Shown in pieces: positions 45,666 through 56,829 of a DNA stretch of 64,000 bases. Under the pieces are notes generated by a model. It was not told the DNA's origin. It saw only the letters and a list, made by a program, of their open reading frames with translations, and searched no databases. Where the stretch lies: the NCBI RefSeq assembly GCF_029784155.1, contig NC_073691.1, positions 124,062,714 through 124,126,713 on the forward strand, in the 5' to 3' direction. A program made the position numbers and the translations under genes. The DNA is from Uranotaenia lowii. Its lineage: Eukaryota > Arthropoda > Insecta > Diptera > Culicidae. The number at the start of each line of letters is the position of its first letter. Position 1 is the stretch's first letter.

Positions 45666-46165
45666 NNNNNNNNNNNNNNNNNNNNNNNNNNNNNNNNNNN
45701 NNNNNNNNNNNNNNNNNNNNNNNNNNNNNNNNNNNNNNNNNNNNNNNNNNNNNNNNNNNNNNNNNNNNNNNNNNNNNNNNNNNNNNNNNNNNNNNNNNNN
45801 NNNNNNNNNNNNNNNNNNNNNNNNNNNNNNNNNNNNNNNNNNNNNNNNNNNNNNNNNNNNNNNNNNNNNNNNNNNNNNNNNNNNNNNNNNNNNNNNNNNN
45901 NNNNNNNNNNNNNNNNNNNNNNNNNNNNNNNNNNNNNNNNNNNNNNNNNNNNNNNNNNNNNNNNNNNNNNNNNNNNNNNNNNNNNNNNNNNNNNNNNNNN
46001 NNNNNNNNNNNNNNNNNNNNNNNNNNNNNNNNNNNNNNNNNNNNNNNNNNNNNNNNNNNNNNNNNNNNNNNNNNNNNNNNNNNNNNNNNNNNNNNNNNNN
46101 NNNNNNNNNNNNNNNNNNNNNNNNNNNNNNNNNNNNNNNNNNNNNNNNNNNNNNNNNNNNNNNNN
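45666..46165. other. Assembly gap of 500 N
   Basis: Exactly 500 undetermined bases follow the satellite, so the true satellite length and the right boundary are unknown. Confidence 0.99.
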
Positions 46166-46225
46166 GACTTGACCGGGCCCTTTAAATTTTGTTTAATCAA
46201 TTACCCGGTCAAGTCCGGGTAAAAC
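46166..46225. repeat. CCGGG-rich repeat fragment at the gap edge
   Basis: Contains ACCCGGTCAAGTCCGGGT and AAAACCGGGCAATCCGG, like the interior of the MITE at 26961-27421. Its other end is lost in the gap. Confidence 0.5.
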
Positions 46226-47399
46226 CGGGCAATCCGGCTAGCTTAAAAAATTAGCTCAATAAATGTTAAAGTTGCCTTGATGCTGAAGCAAAAATGACAA
46301 TTTTCGAAAATAGGTATACTCCATGCCGGCTTATTGCGTTCTTTTTCCTCACCCCATACAGAAGGTGACCAATTACATCCAAGTATCCATTTTACTGGTG
46401 CCACGTGAAAAGTACACTTGCAACGAAAATGGGCGCCAAAACTTCCTATAGAGAGGTGGATGAACATTAGTAAGCCTTGATTGCTTTTGGCGCCTTCCTA
46501 CTCTGGGTGATTCGAATGGAAAAAAATGGAAATTGGGTGCCATGACTTTTATTTGATACGAATAAAAACTAAAAATTTATTTTCAAATTCCACAAAAACA
46601 TTTTCGAAATTATCTCTCCGTTGTGTTATTCTTTGCGTAAAGACGAACACAACAAAAAAAATCGCATGCAAATCGGATGATCCAGTGAAGAGTTTTGCGT
46701 GTTCGCACATTTCTGTATGGGCTGTCTCTCTCCCTGTTTTATATATATAGATAATTAGGTATAACTTGCCAGTTTGACTGAATCAATAGAGACATTTCGT
46801 TCAGTAATTAATGCTTCAAAAGGTATATGTTTTTTTGGTGAAAATTACTTTATTCAAAATGCTATAACTTGTCAACCACTAATTCGAATTCCATAAACTT
46901 GGCCTTGTTTAATTACTTGCAGTGTCTAAGTACTTGACTAGTAAGTAGAACATTATTTTAATCTAAGTTCAAAGGGTCTTACTACTCTGTGTTAAGGATA
47001 AGTACATGCTAAAATGTCGAGGCAACTTCTTTTGTAAAGTGGTTTAACTCATTTAAAAAACAATTGTTAAAATGCTAGGTATCCTAGGAGTTATAAACTG
47101 TTCGATCGTGTTATTATTTGTTAATTTTCAAAAGTTTATAAATATACAACACCTACACAATGCAATATCTCTTTTATAAGTAGGGATACATGCAAAAATA
47201 TTAATTGCTGTAATCTTGAGATTCCAACGAATTTAATGATACATAATTCACTGTTTTTTTTTCTATAACTTATTTTGAAACATGGGTTTTAATAACAAAA
47301 AAAATATCAAAACGCGATAGCAGAAACCGATCCGGTTGGGTGGGCTGGCAGTTGAGGGAATAAATCATTTGAAAAGGTGGAGGATCAAAGCAACCCATA
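46226..47399. other. Intergenic DNA, possible Helitron-like end
   Basis: No gene. On the minus strand TCTATATATATAAAACAGG begins near 46751 and is preceded by A. It resembles the 5' end of the Helitron-like elements at 18618 and 19490, but I found no clear CTAG end. Confidence 0.35.
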
Positions 47400-47545
47400 G
47401 GTCTGTCAGGTTCGCCCCACAAGAGGAAGACTTGCAGTGCGAACGAAACAGCCCTCTTTCGGATTTCAGTTTGCTGTAGATCTTCTCCACTGTCGCAGAT
47501 GATCTGCCGACTATGTCAATGTTGTCGGCAAAGCAGATAAGTTGA
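47400..47545 (-). pseudogene. Short RTE-like reverse transcriptase remnant
   Basis: The complement reads with frame changes as CFADNIDIVGRSSATVEKIY, a degraded form of the RT catalytic region, followed by a block with SCGANLTDLW. The copy is only about 150 bases and clearly dead. Confidence 0.5.
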
Positions 47546-47752
47546 CTAGATTAGGTAAATCATGCCCTGCATTCCGCCCACAGCTCGTCAAAAGACGAGC
47601 GCCACGTCGAAGCCTTCTGCGCGATTCGAAAGAACTCCTCCTACACTCCTCTTCGAGCCAGTCGTTCTGTCGAGTTTGTTCCCCATGTCCTATGACGTGC
47701 TCTTTCGAATTTCTGATCTGATCCGCCTACTTAAAAATCAAGATTAAGGATT

Positions 47753-48891
47753 CATGTTCGGCATCGCTAACTGAAAAATTAGCGCCGCTAATTACATCGC
47801 TAACTCATACAAACTTCCAAAGTTAGCGATCGCTAATTAAATACGCTAAATGTGTCGAAAAAGTTATCGCTTTAAGCTTAAAGTGTTAATCGCTAACTGT
47901 TGACCAACATTAAGGCCAGAACAAATATCAAATTCTTCTTTAGTCACGCCCTTTTACAACTCCGCAAGGGGAAATAAATAAAGTTTCAAATATTTCATTA
48001 AAAATTAGATAAATTTATCGAATTTTCACAAAATTATATTAGCAAAACTAAAACTGTCAAAGATAGGAATGTCAAACAAATCTCTGTGTTCTACAAATAA
48101 AAACAACCAAATTTTCGAACAATTACAAGAGCAAACGAACAGAATGTGGAAGATGGGAGCTATTTTTTTTAAATTAAATTTTGGTAAAAAATTTACTCGT
48201 TTTATCGGTTTTGTGCAAAGGTTTTGTGTATGCAATTTCGCAGCAAACAATCTGTTGTTTAATTCATTCCATTTTGTTGTTTTGGCATTATTTTATACTA
48301 TCCGCATTTTAAATCTTTAATCTGTTTTCCCCTTTTTCAAACTTGCAGGAGCATTGTTTAACGTGAACATTTATACAATTTCTATTTGAATTTAAACCGA
48401 AGGCTACATTGGGGATTTTATCTTATTTTTATATGAACTGATCTATAAATCTCTAAAAAAACTGTATTGTGAAAAGTAAATATCTCAGCCACTTGAAAAC
48501 AAATGCTGATGAGGAGATGTTAAAATAGTTTTATACTGTTTAACACCGTTTATTGTTATCTTCTTCTATAAATGTTAAGAAAAGAAAGTACTAAAAGAGA
48601 GAAAAAATGACACTAAATACATCTTTTGTCGAGTACGCGTTCCTCCAATCAATCCAATTAAGCAATCGGAATGCTGTCCAATGTCACCTCAACTTGATTA
48701 ATAAAAAAAGTTTATTCTATCACTAATAATTCGAGAGATTGATACAAATATATGGGAGTTAGCGATCTTCAGTTAGCGGAACTTTTTAATTCGCTAAAAC
48801 AATCAAAACTTAGCGGCAAAATCAAACCGCTAACGAAAAGTTAGCGGGCTAACTAGCGAATAACGGAATAGCGCTTTTTTGCCGAACACTG
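47753..48891. mobile_element. hAT-like element with TTAGCG subterminal repeats
   Basis: The inverted ends are CATGTTCGGC at 47753 and the complement of CAGTGTTCGGC at 48881-48891. Both ends are followed inward by dense copies of GTTAGCG/CGCTAAC (47770-47900 and 48757-48880). A CAGTG-type terminus with short subterminal motifs is common in hAT elements. No 8-base duplication was found and the left end lacks one base, so the assignment is tentative. Confidence 0.65.
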
Positions 48892-49780
48892 GTCATTATT
48901 CTAAATTAATGTTTTTAAAATCCAGATTCGATTTCTAAGAATCAAGATTCAATTTTAAAGATTGAATGTGTCTTTTGCGCCTTGTAACATGCAAAAATTT
49001 TAAAAGCAGAGTATAAAAATTAAGATTCAAATCTCAATGATTCAAGATTCTAAGATTCGAAATTCAAAATTATTCAAGATACAATATTCAAAGTTACAGA
49101 TTCAAGATTCATAATAGAAAATTCCCTTACGTACCTGTTTCTTCTGTAAAATTTTTGAAAAATGACTGACCTGAAAAGCAAGATTTAGGATTCATAATTC
49201 GAGTCGAGATTCATGAATGAGAATTCCAGAATAAAGATTCAATATTAAATATTGAAATGTGTCTTTTGCGGATTGTCTTGTGCAAAAAATTTTACATCAA
49301 ACAATAAGAATTGATATTCGAGGATTCAATAATGAAGATTCAAAATGCAAAGATTCGAAATTCAAGATTCAAGTTTCAAGGTTCTAAGGATCAAAATTCA
49401 AGATTCGAGATTCAAGATTCAAGATTTAGTTTACAAGATTACAGATACAATAATAGACATTGACAATAAAAAGACTTAAGCATCAAAACTGCAATTGATT
49501 GATGGTTCTAGATATTCACCTTCTGTTATGCAAAAATATAAGTGAATAAAAAATTGACACTCCAGATTCAGAGTTCAGAATTCGATATTCAAGATTCTAA
49601 ATTTAGAATTCAGGCTTCAAAAATCAAGATTATTGAATCAAAATTCAACGTTTAATGTTCAGGATTCATTATTTAAGACTCAATGTTCAAGAATCATTAA
49701 TCAAGATTTAAGTTTGAAATAAATGAGTTATTTTTTTAAATTTCAAGATTCAAACGCTGCGTTCAGATTTCAGATTCGTT
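48892..49780. repeat. Low-complexity region of AAGATTCAAGATTC-like words
   Basis: Short words such as AAGATTCAAG, GATTCAAGATTC and AATTCAAGATTC recur with many changes through nearly 900 bases. It looks like an old simple-repeat expansion. It shares GATTCA with the 13-base satellite, which may be chance. Confidence 0.65.
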
Positions 49781-51239
49781 ATTTAAATTCGCAAAAAATG
49801 GAACTTCTAGCATACAAAAATAATTTTCTGAAGAATCAAATATAAAAGAGACATGAATAACAATCACGATTTCAGCTTCTCTAGATGTATTTCCTGCATA
49901 AAGAGTCGAAAAATATTCATTGAACATATTTCACTTACTTCTAAACATCATCGTTCTTGGAATGCAAATGACGAAGGCTTCAAATGGTTTTATAATTCTA
50001 CATTATCGTTCGGGTACTATCAGGCTTTTCATCTTTCGCCGTCCGCCGTCCGCCGTTTATATTGGGGTCCATATAACATCCAGCCTCCTGGGAGAGTGAA
50101 TGAACCTACTATACATTGCTGCTACCAAACACTCATGAAAGTGATTAAAATTTATAGCATTTATCCAGTGGCGCGTATGTGTGCATGTGTGTGTAAATTG
50201 ATGGAGGCCCTCTTTTTAGCCTTTGCCGTGTCCTCTAATGGCACTGATGCTGGGTCCGCACGTTTAAATTAATAATGTAGGAGCTAAAAATACTTTTTAC
50301 ACCTTCTCGGTTTGCACTTATCTTTCCAAAAATACGCCTTATACCCACCAACCATCATGTTGTGTCAATTTTGAAAAAAAATGGCTATCAAGGATTGCAT
50401 TTGTAATTTCAATGGCTTCCAATTGTCTAAAACACATGGGACGTTAATGCTTGAAAGAGCTCGAAACACTTGGCGCTGCTCCTTTTTTATGATGCTGCGG
50501 AGTCCTGTCCATTCGCAAATTTTTAACACCGTTAACCACACATCAGCAGTATAGTAATGGTTTGGAAAAGATGTTTTTGAATGCTAATCTGGTAATAACA
50601 AAAGCGTTAAACGTTACGGTTTCGTTTAAGTGCAAGTATGCAATCACTAAAACGATAGTCAGGTTTTTGTAACCATTTATAACCAACTTTATCATCCATC
50701 GTTTCTATTCAAATGAAATTTTTCTCAAAATTTCATCTGTTTCATACCATTTCATTTTATCACTCAAGCGTTCATCATAAAAGCATTCAATCATTATGAT
50801 ATATCTAACTCAATCAATTTTCTATTTCATTTTTATGTTGTCCATTCTTTAATTCCGATTTTTAGATTCAAAGTCGGACATCTTTCCGTTATAATTAAAA
50901 CATAACAGCTGGAACATTTTAAAAATGAACTAGTTTATAAGCCTACTTTCAGATACACCCCAGCTTTCTTAAACTCGTATAAATCAATTTTTCCTACGCA
51001 GTTCATACTTTTGATCAGCAAAGAAAAAGTAACTCCTAATTGACCTATCCAATCCCCTTTTTTGACTTATGTCTCAATTTATTATGTACATTACTAGCTG
51101 AAAATTAGGATCTCAGTTGATTTGTTTTTGCAGTCCTTTTTGTCCCATTAAACCTCGATGCTTAAACTTTTTCTTAGTCCTGTCCATTGAAATATGAAAT
51201 CCACGTCGGCTGTCGGTGCCTTTCAGTGGAAACTTTTTT
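49781..51239. other. Intergenic DNA downstream of the kinase gene
   Basis: A 139-codon frame at 49853-50272 has no recognisable domain and includes a GTGT-rich segment; I do not call it a gene. The 3' UTR of the kinase gene should lie within the right end. Confidence 0.4.
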
Positions 51240-52357
51240 CTAATTTTCATCAGTTGCTGTGAAGTACGGATGTTGCATGGCCTGAAAACGAGAAGAAATT
51301 TTACTACTTTAAATTCTCAAAAAAAAGAAAATTATTAAAAATAAATCATATTATATGGAAGTACATAATGTCACTAATGCTATTTCTGTTTAGTAAGTTT
51401 ATGTTTGAAAAAAAAAAAAATACCTCAGTTGCTGTTAATCGCCTCGCTGGATTATATTGCACCAACTCGTCCACTAACCCAATTTCATTACTGGCAGTAC
51501 AGCTGGGGAAAATGTCCTCCCAGTGTTCACCTTTGGCATTAGGGAATCGAATTTTGTTGTAATCCGGCAAACTGCGTACTTCTGGCCACTCCTTGAGGTT
51601 TGGTGTGCCTAACGTTCGTACCACCAGAGCCAGCTGCTCGATGTCGGTCCCACCGGAAAACAACGGCACGCCCCTTAACATTTCCGCAAACACACAGCCG
51701 GCAGCCCACATGTCGATCGAAGGACCGTACGTTTGACAACCCCACAAGATTTCCGGAGCTCGGTACCATCTGGTGGCAACCTGGGGGGAGTAGACCTTTT
51801 CCGGGTCCTGGTCGTTGAATAATCGGGCCAAACCGAAATCTGCAATTTTTAGCACATCCTTTGAATCGATCAGCAAGTTGGCAGGTTTTATATCCCGATG
51901 CATTATTCTGAGCTCGTGTAGATATTTCAAACCATTCAGCAACATTGCCATGTAGCGTCGGATTTCTGCTCGGGATAGCGGATGATCTTCGTCTTTCATT
52001 TTGCTGTACAATGTGTGAGGCATGTACTCGAACACCAGAGACATGCCCGACAAATCCGGATACATATCCAGAAGAGTTAAGATCTGGAAATTCAAAATAT
52101 ATATTCATGAACGAATAAAAAAAAATAATTCAAGCAAAACCTACGTTCTCGCATTGCGAGTTCTGCAAAACTTTGATTTCGCGGATTGTGTTCGGTGCCA
52201 GAGCTCCGTGTTTGGTGCGCAGCGAAAGCTTCTTAATGGCCACTATTTTATCGTCATTGTTTAAATCTCGCGCCTTCACGACAACCCCATGTACGCCTTC
52301 ACCGATCCGGCCAAGTAGTTGGTACCTTGGAGGCATGTAGTCATCCATGATCAACAT
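51240..52357 (-). CDS. CDK20: Cyclin-dependent kinase 20-like protein kinase, three exons
   Basis: A Ser/Thr kinase of the CDK20/CCRK family, linked in animals to cilium and cell-cycle control. Exons are 52145-52357 (71 codons), 51424-52083 (220 codons) and 51240-51281 (13 codons plus stop), giving 304 residues. The introns of 61 and 142 bases are both phase 0 with GT-AG ends. The Gly-rich loop is GRIGEGVHG at 16-24, the ATP-binding Lys is K42 (VAIKK), the C-helix is NTIREIKVL, the catalytic loop is HRDIKPAN at 133-140, DFG is at 153-155, and the T-loop end is VATRWYRAPE. The MSLVFEYM hinge and the DIEQL and LPDYNKI blocks separate CDK20 from other CDKs. The start may be Met1 or Met4 (MDDY resembles the family start). 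The C-terminus ends soon after the kinase domain and is about 40 residues shorter than the human protein. Confidence 0.92.
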
Positions 52358-52642
52358 GAGGGATTAGTGAGATTTGATTGACCAAAAATTGACAAAAATC
52401 TATCTGCTAAATAATTGTGTTGCGAGAAGAGTTTCTTGTTATCTTTACTGTAGCAACAATTTTGACATCGTTATGTTTGATTCGGCAGTATCCATGGCAA
52501 TGGCGCATGAACGTTGGCCATGCTATTTGTTTTATAACATTGGCAGAGTGGCAAACGTTTTCTTCATAAACAAACCACATCGTTATTCGATATGATGCAA
52601 ATAAATATTATGTGTATAGCACCAAACCGAATAGCGACAGTA

Positions 52643-53621
52643 CACGGAAAATAATAAAAAGGTAAAATTTACCGAGTTAGCAAAGGTGGACGCTCGTGAA
52701 AGCCAAAAAGGTAACTTCTACCTCTTCGAGGTGAAACTCACCTCACAGTGAGGTAAAATTTACCTGAATCGAGGTTGGAAAAAAGGTACAATTCACCGAG
52801 AAAAAAGATGAATCCAACAAAGGTAAATCTTACCTCGTAGCGAGGTGAAGTTGACCTGAATTGAGCTCGATTTAAAAGTATAATTCACCTAGAAAAAAGG
52901 TAAATCCAAATAAGGTAAAACTTACCTCATAGCGAGGTGTAATTGACCTGGATTGAGCTAAACAAAACGGTACAATTCTTCTAAAAAAAAAAGTAACTAT
53001 TCGCCGAACCCGTTCATTGAGGTTGAGCTGTTTTGTCATTCTAGGAACAAGTTTTGCTTTGTGCCTAATATGTGAAAATCGGAATAGAATGGTAAGTGTT
53101 CTTAAATATCATTTAGTTGTGCTGGTTCTCGTCATAATACTATTGATTTTGTTTCAGATCGGCCCATAGAGCTTTGAGGTGTGTTCCACGTCATCCTCCA
53201 GCCGGAAAAGCCGAACCTGACCGGATTAGTCGAACGGAGGAGGCCATGAATGTACGCAACGCAGGTGGATTCAGCGGCCATAGCGGCTCAGAAGAACGCG
53301 AAGCCGAATTACCAGTCCCTATCTATCCCCAATAAATATTTTTGAAAGAATTTTGTATTTTTTTAATTCTTATTGAAGAAAACAATCAAACCAACTAGCA
53401 TTTACCTTTTAAATCAGTAAATGGGAAAACGGTATTATTTACTATTTTGCTAGGTGAATGCGAAAAAGGTAAAATTTACCTTTTTGCTAGGTAAATTGAA
53501 AAAAGGTAAAATTTACCTTTTTGCTAGGTGAATGAAAAAAAGGTAAAATTTACCTCGAAAGTGGGGTGGAAAAAATTCACCTCGCAAAAAGGTAAATTTT
53601 ACCTTTTTTTTATTTTCCGTG
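52643..53621. mobile_element. TA-target MITE full of GGTAAATTTTACC-type motifs
   Basis: Inverted ends CACGGAAAATAA and an AAAAGGTAAAATTTACC block open and close the element. TA flanks it (52641-52642, 53622-53623). The unfilled site is visible in the second copy of the host duplication at about 53896 (CAGTAGGACTAG). The motif AGGTAAAATTTACC and relatives occur more than ten times in both orientations (52655-52930 and 53455-53600). The middle (53040-53340) is unlike the rest and may be captured gene sequence. Confidence 0.9.
53040..53345 (+). other. Possible captured gene fragment inside the MITE
   Basis: This stretch is GC-richer than the element around it. It has an intron-like segment 53094-53158 (65 bases; ATG|GTAAGT to TTTCAG|ATCGG). 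A protein-like stretch and an AATAAA poly(A) signal (53332-53337) follow. Two frames give plausible but unconnected peptides (VFHVILQPEKPNLTG, then AAQKNAKPNYQSLSIPNKYF). I do not recognise the source gene. Confidence 0.3.
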
Positions 53622-54263
53622 TAGGACTAGCGACGCTTTTTTACTAGCGAGATTCCTGTCATTCGCAGGTTTGTTTTTCTTTTTTCAGTTCAGTAGGCGA
53701 TTTCGATGTAGTACTCGAACATTGTTTATGTTATTCACTGTACATTTTCCTTAGGCCATCATTCGCATGCTTCAAGTCTCCTAGGAAACTCGCGCTGCGT
53801 CGTTGTTATTTTCAACGTCGCGACGTATGTGGCGTGTCGCTAGTAGGCAAAGATGCTATTATGTGTATAGCACCAAACCGAATAGCGACAGTAGGACTAG
53901 CGACGCTTTTTTACTAGCGAGATTTCTGTCATTCGCAGGTTTGTTTATCTTTTTTCAGTCCAGTAGGCGATTTTGATATAGTACTCGAACATTGTTTATG
54001 TTGTTATACTGTACATTTTCCTTAGGCCATCAATCGCATGCTCCAGGTCTCCTAGGAAACTTGCGGTGCGTCGTTATTATTTTCAACGTCGCGACGTATG
54101 CGACGTGTCGCTAGTAGGCAAAGCTGCTATGATTATTAGCGCTTATATTTTGGATTTTTTCTGCATGCATAATAAATATGATTATTAGCGCTCATATTTT
54201 GGATTTTTTCTGCATGCATTATATATTTATGGTTGCTACACTCACCCTCATGCTCACCCCTAA

Positions 54264-55506
54264 GAGCAAGTTCACTGGTGTTGGGATAAAGTGGTAGAAA
54301 TATTGACATTTTGAAAATTGTCCTATGCAAAAATGTTTTCAAGATCTTGGGGCGTTGTATTTCTTTACAACACTGTTTCTATTTCAGCCGTATGTGATAG
54401 AAATATTGCTATTTTTGCATCACAGCATGCGTAGGGCTAAGTGGGGTAATTATGAACAAGGGGTAATTCCGAACAAACGCTGTAAGCGCCGTTAGGGTCA
54501 TAGTAGGGTCTCAAAACTGATCAAATGTGATAGTCTGTCATTCTGTTGATAAGTTACAGCAATAACTTGCAAACCTAACTGTATAAATTTTGTAGTTACA
54601 GTTATTACCAAAATTCATGTCTCTGAGAAACGAAAATCGTTTTGAGACGTGTCTTATCAATTGACTCCTTCGTCAATTTGAATGTAGATAAAATGTTGTT
54701 TTTAAAAGTTTTGAGTTTAGTAATTGATGCTCCATGCGGTGTCATAAGATTTAGTGTTGAAAAAAAATTCCATCCACGCACAAAAAAGTGTTCATATTTA
54801 CCCCATATTTTTCAAGATACGGGGTAATTATGAACACGTTTTTTTTCTGAGCAGTGGTTCATGATTAAAATTCACTTTTTACCGTCAAAATTATGATAAC
54901 CATTCAAATCTTGAAAATAAGCCAATAAAATTAATTTATAAGTTTTTTAGAACTGTGAGTCTGTGATAATATGAAAAGATGCCTCCCACCTATGTAAAAC
55001 TTAAAATAGCCCATGACTTTTCAACAGCAAATTATAAAAATCAACAAATCTCACTACAATGCACTGTTTAGAGGTGGTTTCAATCTAGGAATATGGCCAA
55101 TATCAAAAGTCATCACGTAACCAAAATCGTAACAGTGTTCATAATTACCCCATAGACAAGGGGTAATTATGAACAAACGGGGTAATTATGAACAAACGTT
55201 TTACGCCCACAAGCTGAAACTTAAAAATTAGAAAAAAAAAAATCCTAAAATGAAGAAGGGACTAGTCATTCATTTTTGGTTACTTCCTAGAATTTAAACC
55301 TTAAAGAGCTACTTGTTTGAGCTGATGGTATAAAGAACTGAGTAATTTTGTTCATAATTACCCCACCTAGCCCTAACTACACCACGTGTTGTTAAAAAAC
55401 TTGAAGGCCACAGATCTTGAAAATGTTTCCGCATGGCAAAATTTTCAAAATGTGCTAAAAGTCACAAAATTTCTACCACTTTTTACCAACATCAGTGAAC
55501 TTGCTC
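54264..55506. mobile_element. Harbinger-like MITE, TAA duplication, carrying a nested MITE
   Basis: The ends GAGCAAGTTCACTG and complement (54264, 55506) match the element at 30749-31266. TAA lies on both sides (54261-54263, 55507-55509). The body is interrupted at 54434-55373 by another element. Confidence 0.88.
54434..55373. mobile_element. TA-target element, GGGGTAATTATGAAC family, nested
   Basis: The inverted ends start GGGCTAAGTGGGGTAATTAT and end with the near-complement (GGGCTAGGTGGGG). TA flanks both (54432-54433, 55374-55375), as in Tc1/mariner-type elements. The motif GGGGTAATTATGAAC is repeated inside in tandem (55159-55195) and reversed (55138-55152). No transposase. A decayed relative is at 13490-13851. 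Confidence 0.88.
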
Positions 55507-55538
55507 TAAGAAAGTTGATTACTTCAAGATTTCCAAAG

Positions 55539-55705
55539 ATGAGCAGCAAGCGAGTACATGGTTACGATCGCATCGCCGATCTTCTAAATCAAAGGAAGGT
55601 GGATGAAAAATCATTAACATTCAGGCTAGTGAATGAATGTTTCTATCCTTGTGACTTTACTCCTCTTTTTTCCCGTGTCTTACATGTCAGAAAAAATCGA
55701 CTAAG
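55539..55705 (+). CDS. Weak candidate coding segment, unrecognised
   Basis: The ATG after a transposon boundary opens MSSKRVHGYDRIADLLNQRK and continues to 55760. A donor-like AAG|GTGGAT near 55599 and a strong pyrimidine tract with CAG at 55673-55690 could mark a short intron. The frame then runs into a MITE at 55706. It could be a disrupted host exon or chance; no domain seen. Confidence 0.2.
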
Positions 55706-56627
55706 CCCGAGCAGACTTTTATCACAGAGAACTTTTATGTCCAAATCGATAACAAATTGAGACCAAAATGTGCTGTGAACAGCAAACAGTAAGCAAAATT
55801 TGCTGTTGATTTTTTTGCGACAGCAAAATTAGGCATAACAAAGGTATCAAAACTTTTGATTTGACAGCTAACTAAGACCAAATTTAAATATCAACAGCAA
55901 ACTGCAAGCAAAATTTGGTATGAAATTAAATTGACAATAAAACTAGGCATAATTCATTCAACTAGGCATTGAAAAACAAATTTACGTGATTAACGGTTTA
56001 TGAAATATATTAAAATAATATGCTTAAAAGAATTAATAGCAAAATCTTCGATTAAAATTATTGTCTTAATTTGACTTGATATTCAAATAAAACTGTACAT
56101 ACATTTTTGAGTTCTTTTAAATTCGTTCTAAAGCGTGAATTAAAATCATTTTAGAATGATTCCTTTTGTGGCGTATAAATAACAAATTTTGCTATCACGC
56201 TCCGATAGTCAAATATGATTTTACTTTGGTTTACTTAAAGTGCTACACATAAGAAAATGCAAAGAAAAATATACACGGAGAGCAAAGCAATGCAAAAATT
56301 TGGCTAAATTGACTCCATAACTATAGCTCGTTTTGTTCTCGTTTCGTTAAAATTTAGAAAGCATTATATTACCAAATTTTGCTATCATCTAAAATTTTGT
56401 GATGCCTTGAAAAAGCATCATTTTGCTCTCCAAGCTGTCGAAAAACAAGGTGTAATTCGGGTCTCAGTTTTAGCAAAATTAGGTATCGCTTTGCTAACCA
56501 AGTATGATTTTTTTTTGCTCTCATTTTTGCTGTGTAGCATCTTATGTAAAGCGAAATGAAAGCAAGTTCGGCTCTCAGGACGTGATAGCAAAATTTGCTG
56601 TAACTTTGTTATAAAAGTCTGCTCGGG
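55706..56627. mobile_element. MITE with CCCGAGCAGACTTTTAT termini
   Basis: The 17-base terminus at 55706 is perfectly inverted at 56611-56627. AG is present on both sides; a longer duplication is not visible. The motif AGCAAAATTTGCT and parts of it recur (55791, 55809, 55908, 56387, 56588), often as palindromes. No ORF of note. Confidence 0.85.
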
Positions 56628-56829
56628 AGTGCTTCGTTTGTACTATTGACGTCAGTGAATTTCATTTCAACCACATGAAGATATCTTAAATAAGTATTCA
56701 TAACAACTAGAAATTCTTCTGAACCACAGTCGTTAAATTAAAAAAAAATCTATTTGAAGGATTTCCCAGGGTCCTTTGGGTAACTCATGGTTACCCAATG
56801 GAATTGGTTGATTTTTTTTCGACAGACGA

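Larger units (their letters stand above)
52607..54128 (+). repeat. Tandem duplication of a ~270-base segment, first copy split by a MITE
   Basis: The segment beginning ATTATGTGTATAGCACC at 52607 recurs at 53858. After removing 52643-53621 and one TA, the two copies align over about 270 bases with a few percent difference. Each copy also has CTAGCGACG near one end and GTCGCTAG near the other, so the unit may itself be an inverted-repeat element. Confidence 0.85.

Noticed and set aside
43192..46185. Nearly 1000-codon open frame of repeated FRFQIQISDSD residues
   Set aside because: It is a by-product of the 13-base satellite, which lacks stops in this register, and it runs into the N gap. There is no gene-like start, composition or ending.
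49853..50272. 139-codon ORF
   Set aside because: No domain, no good start context, unremarkable composition, and a GTGT-rich stretch inside. Not distinguishable from chance.
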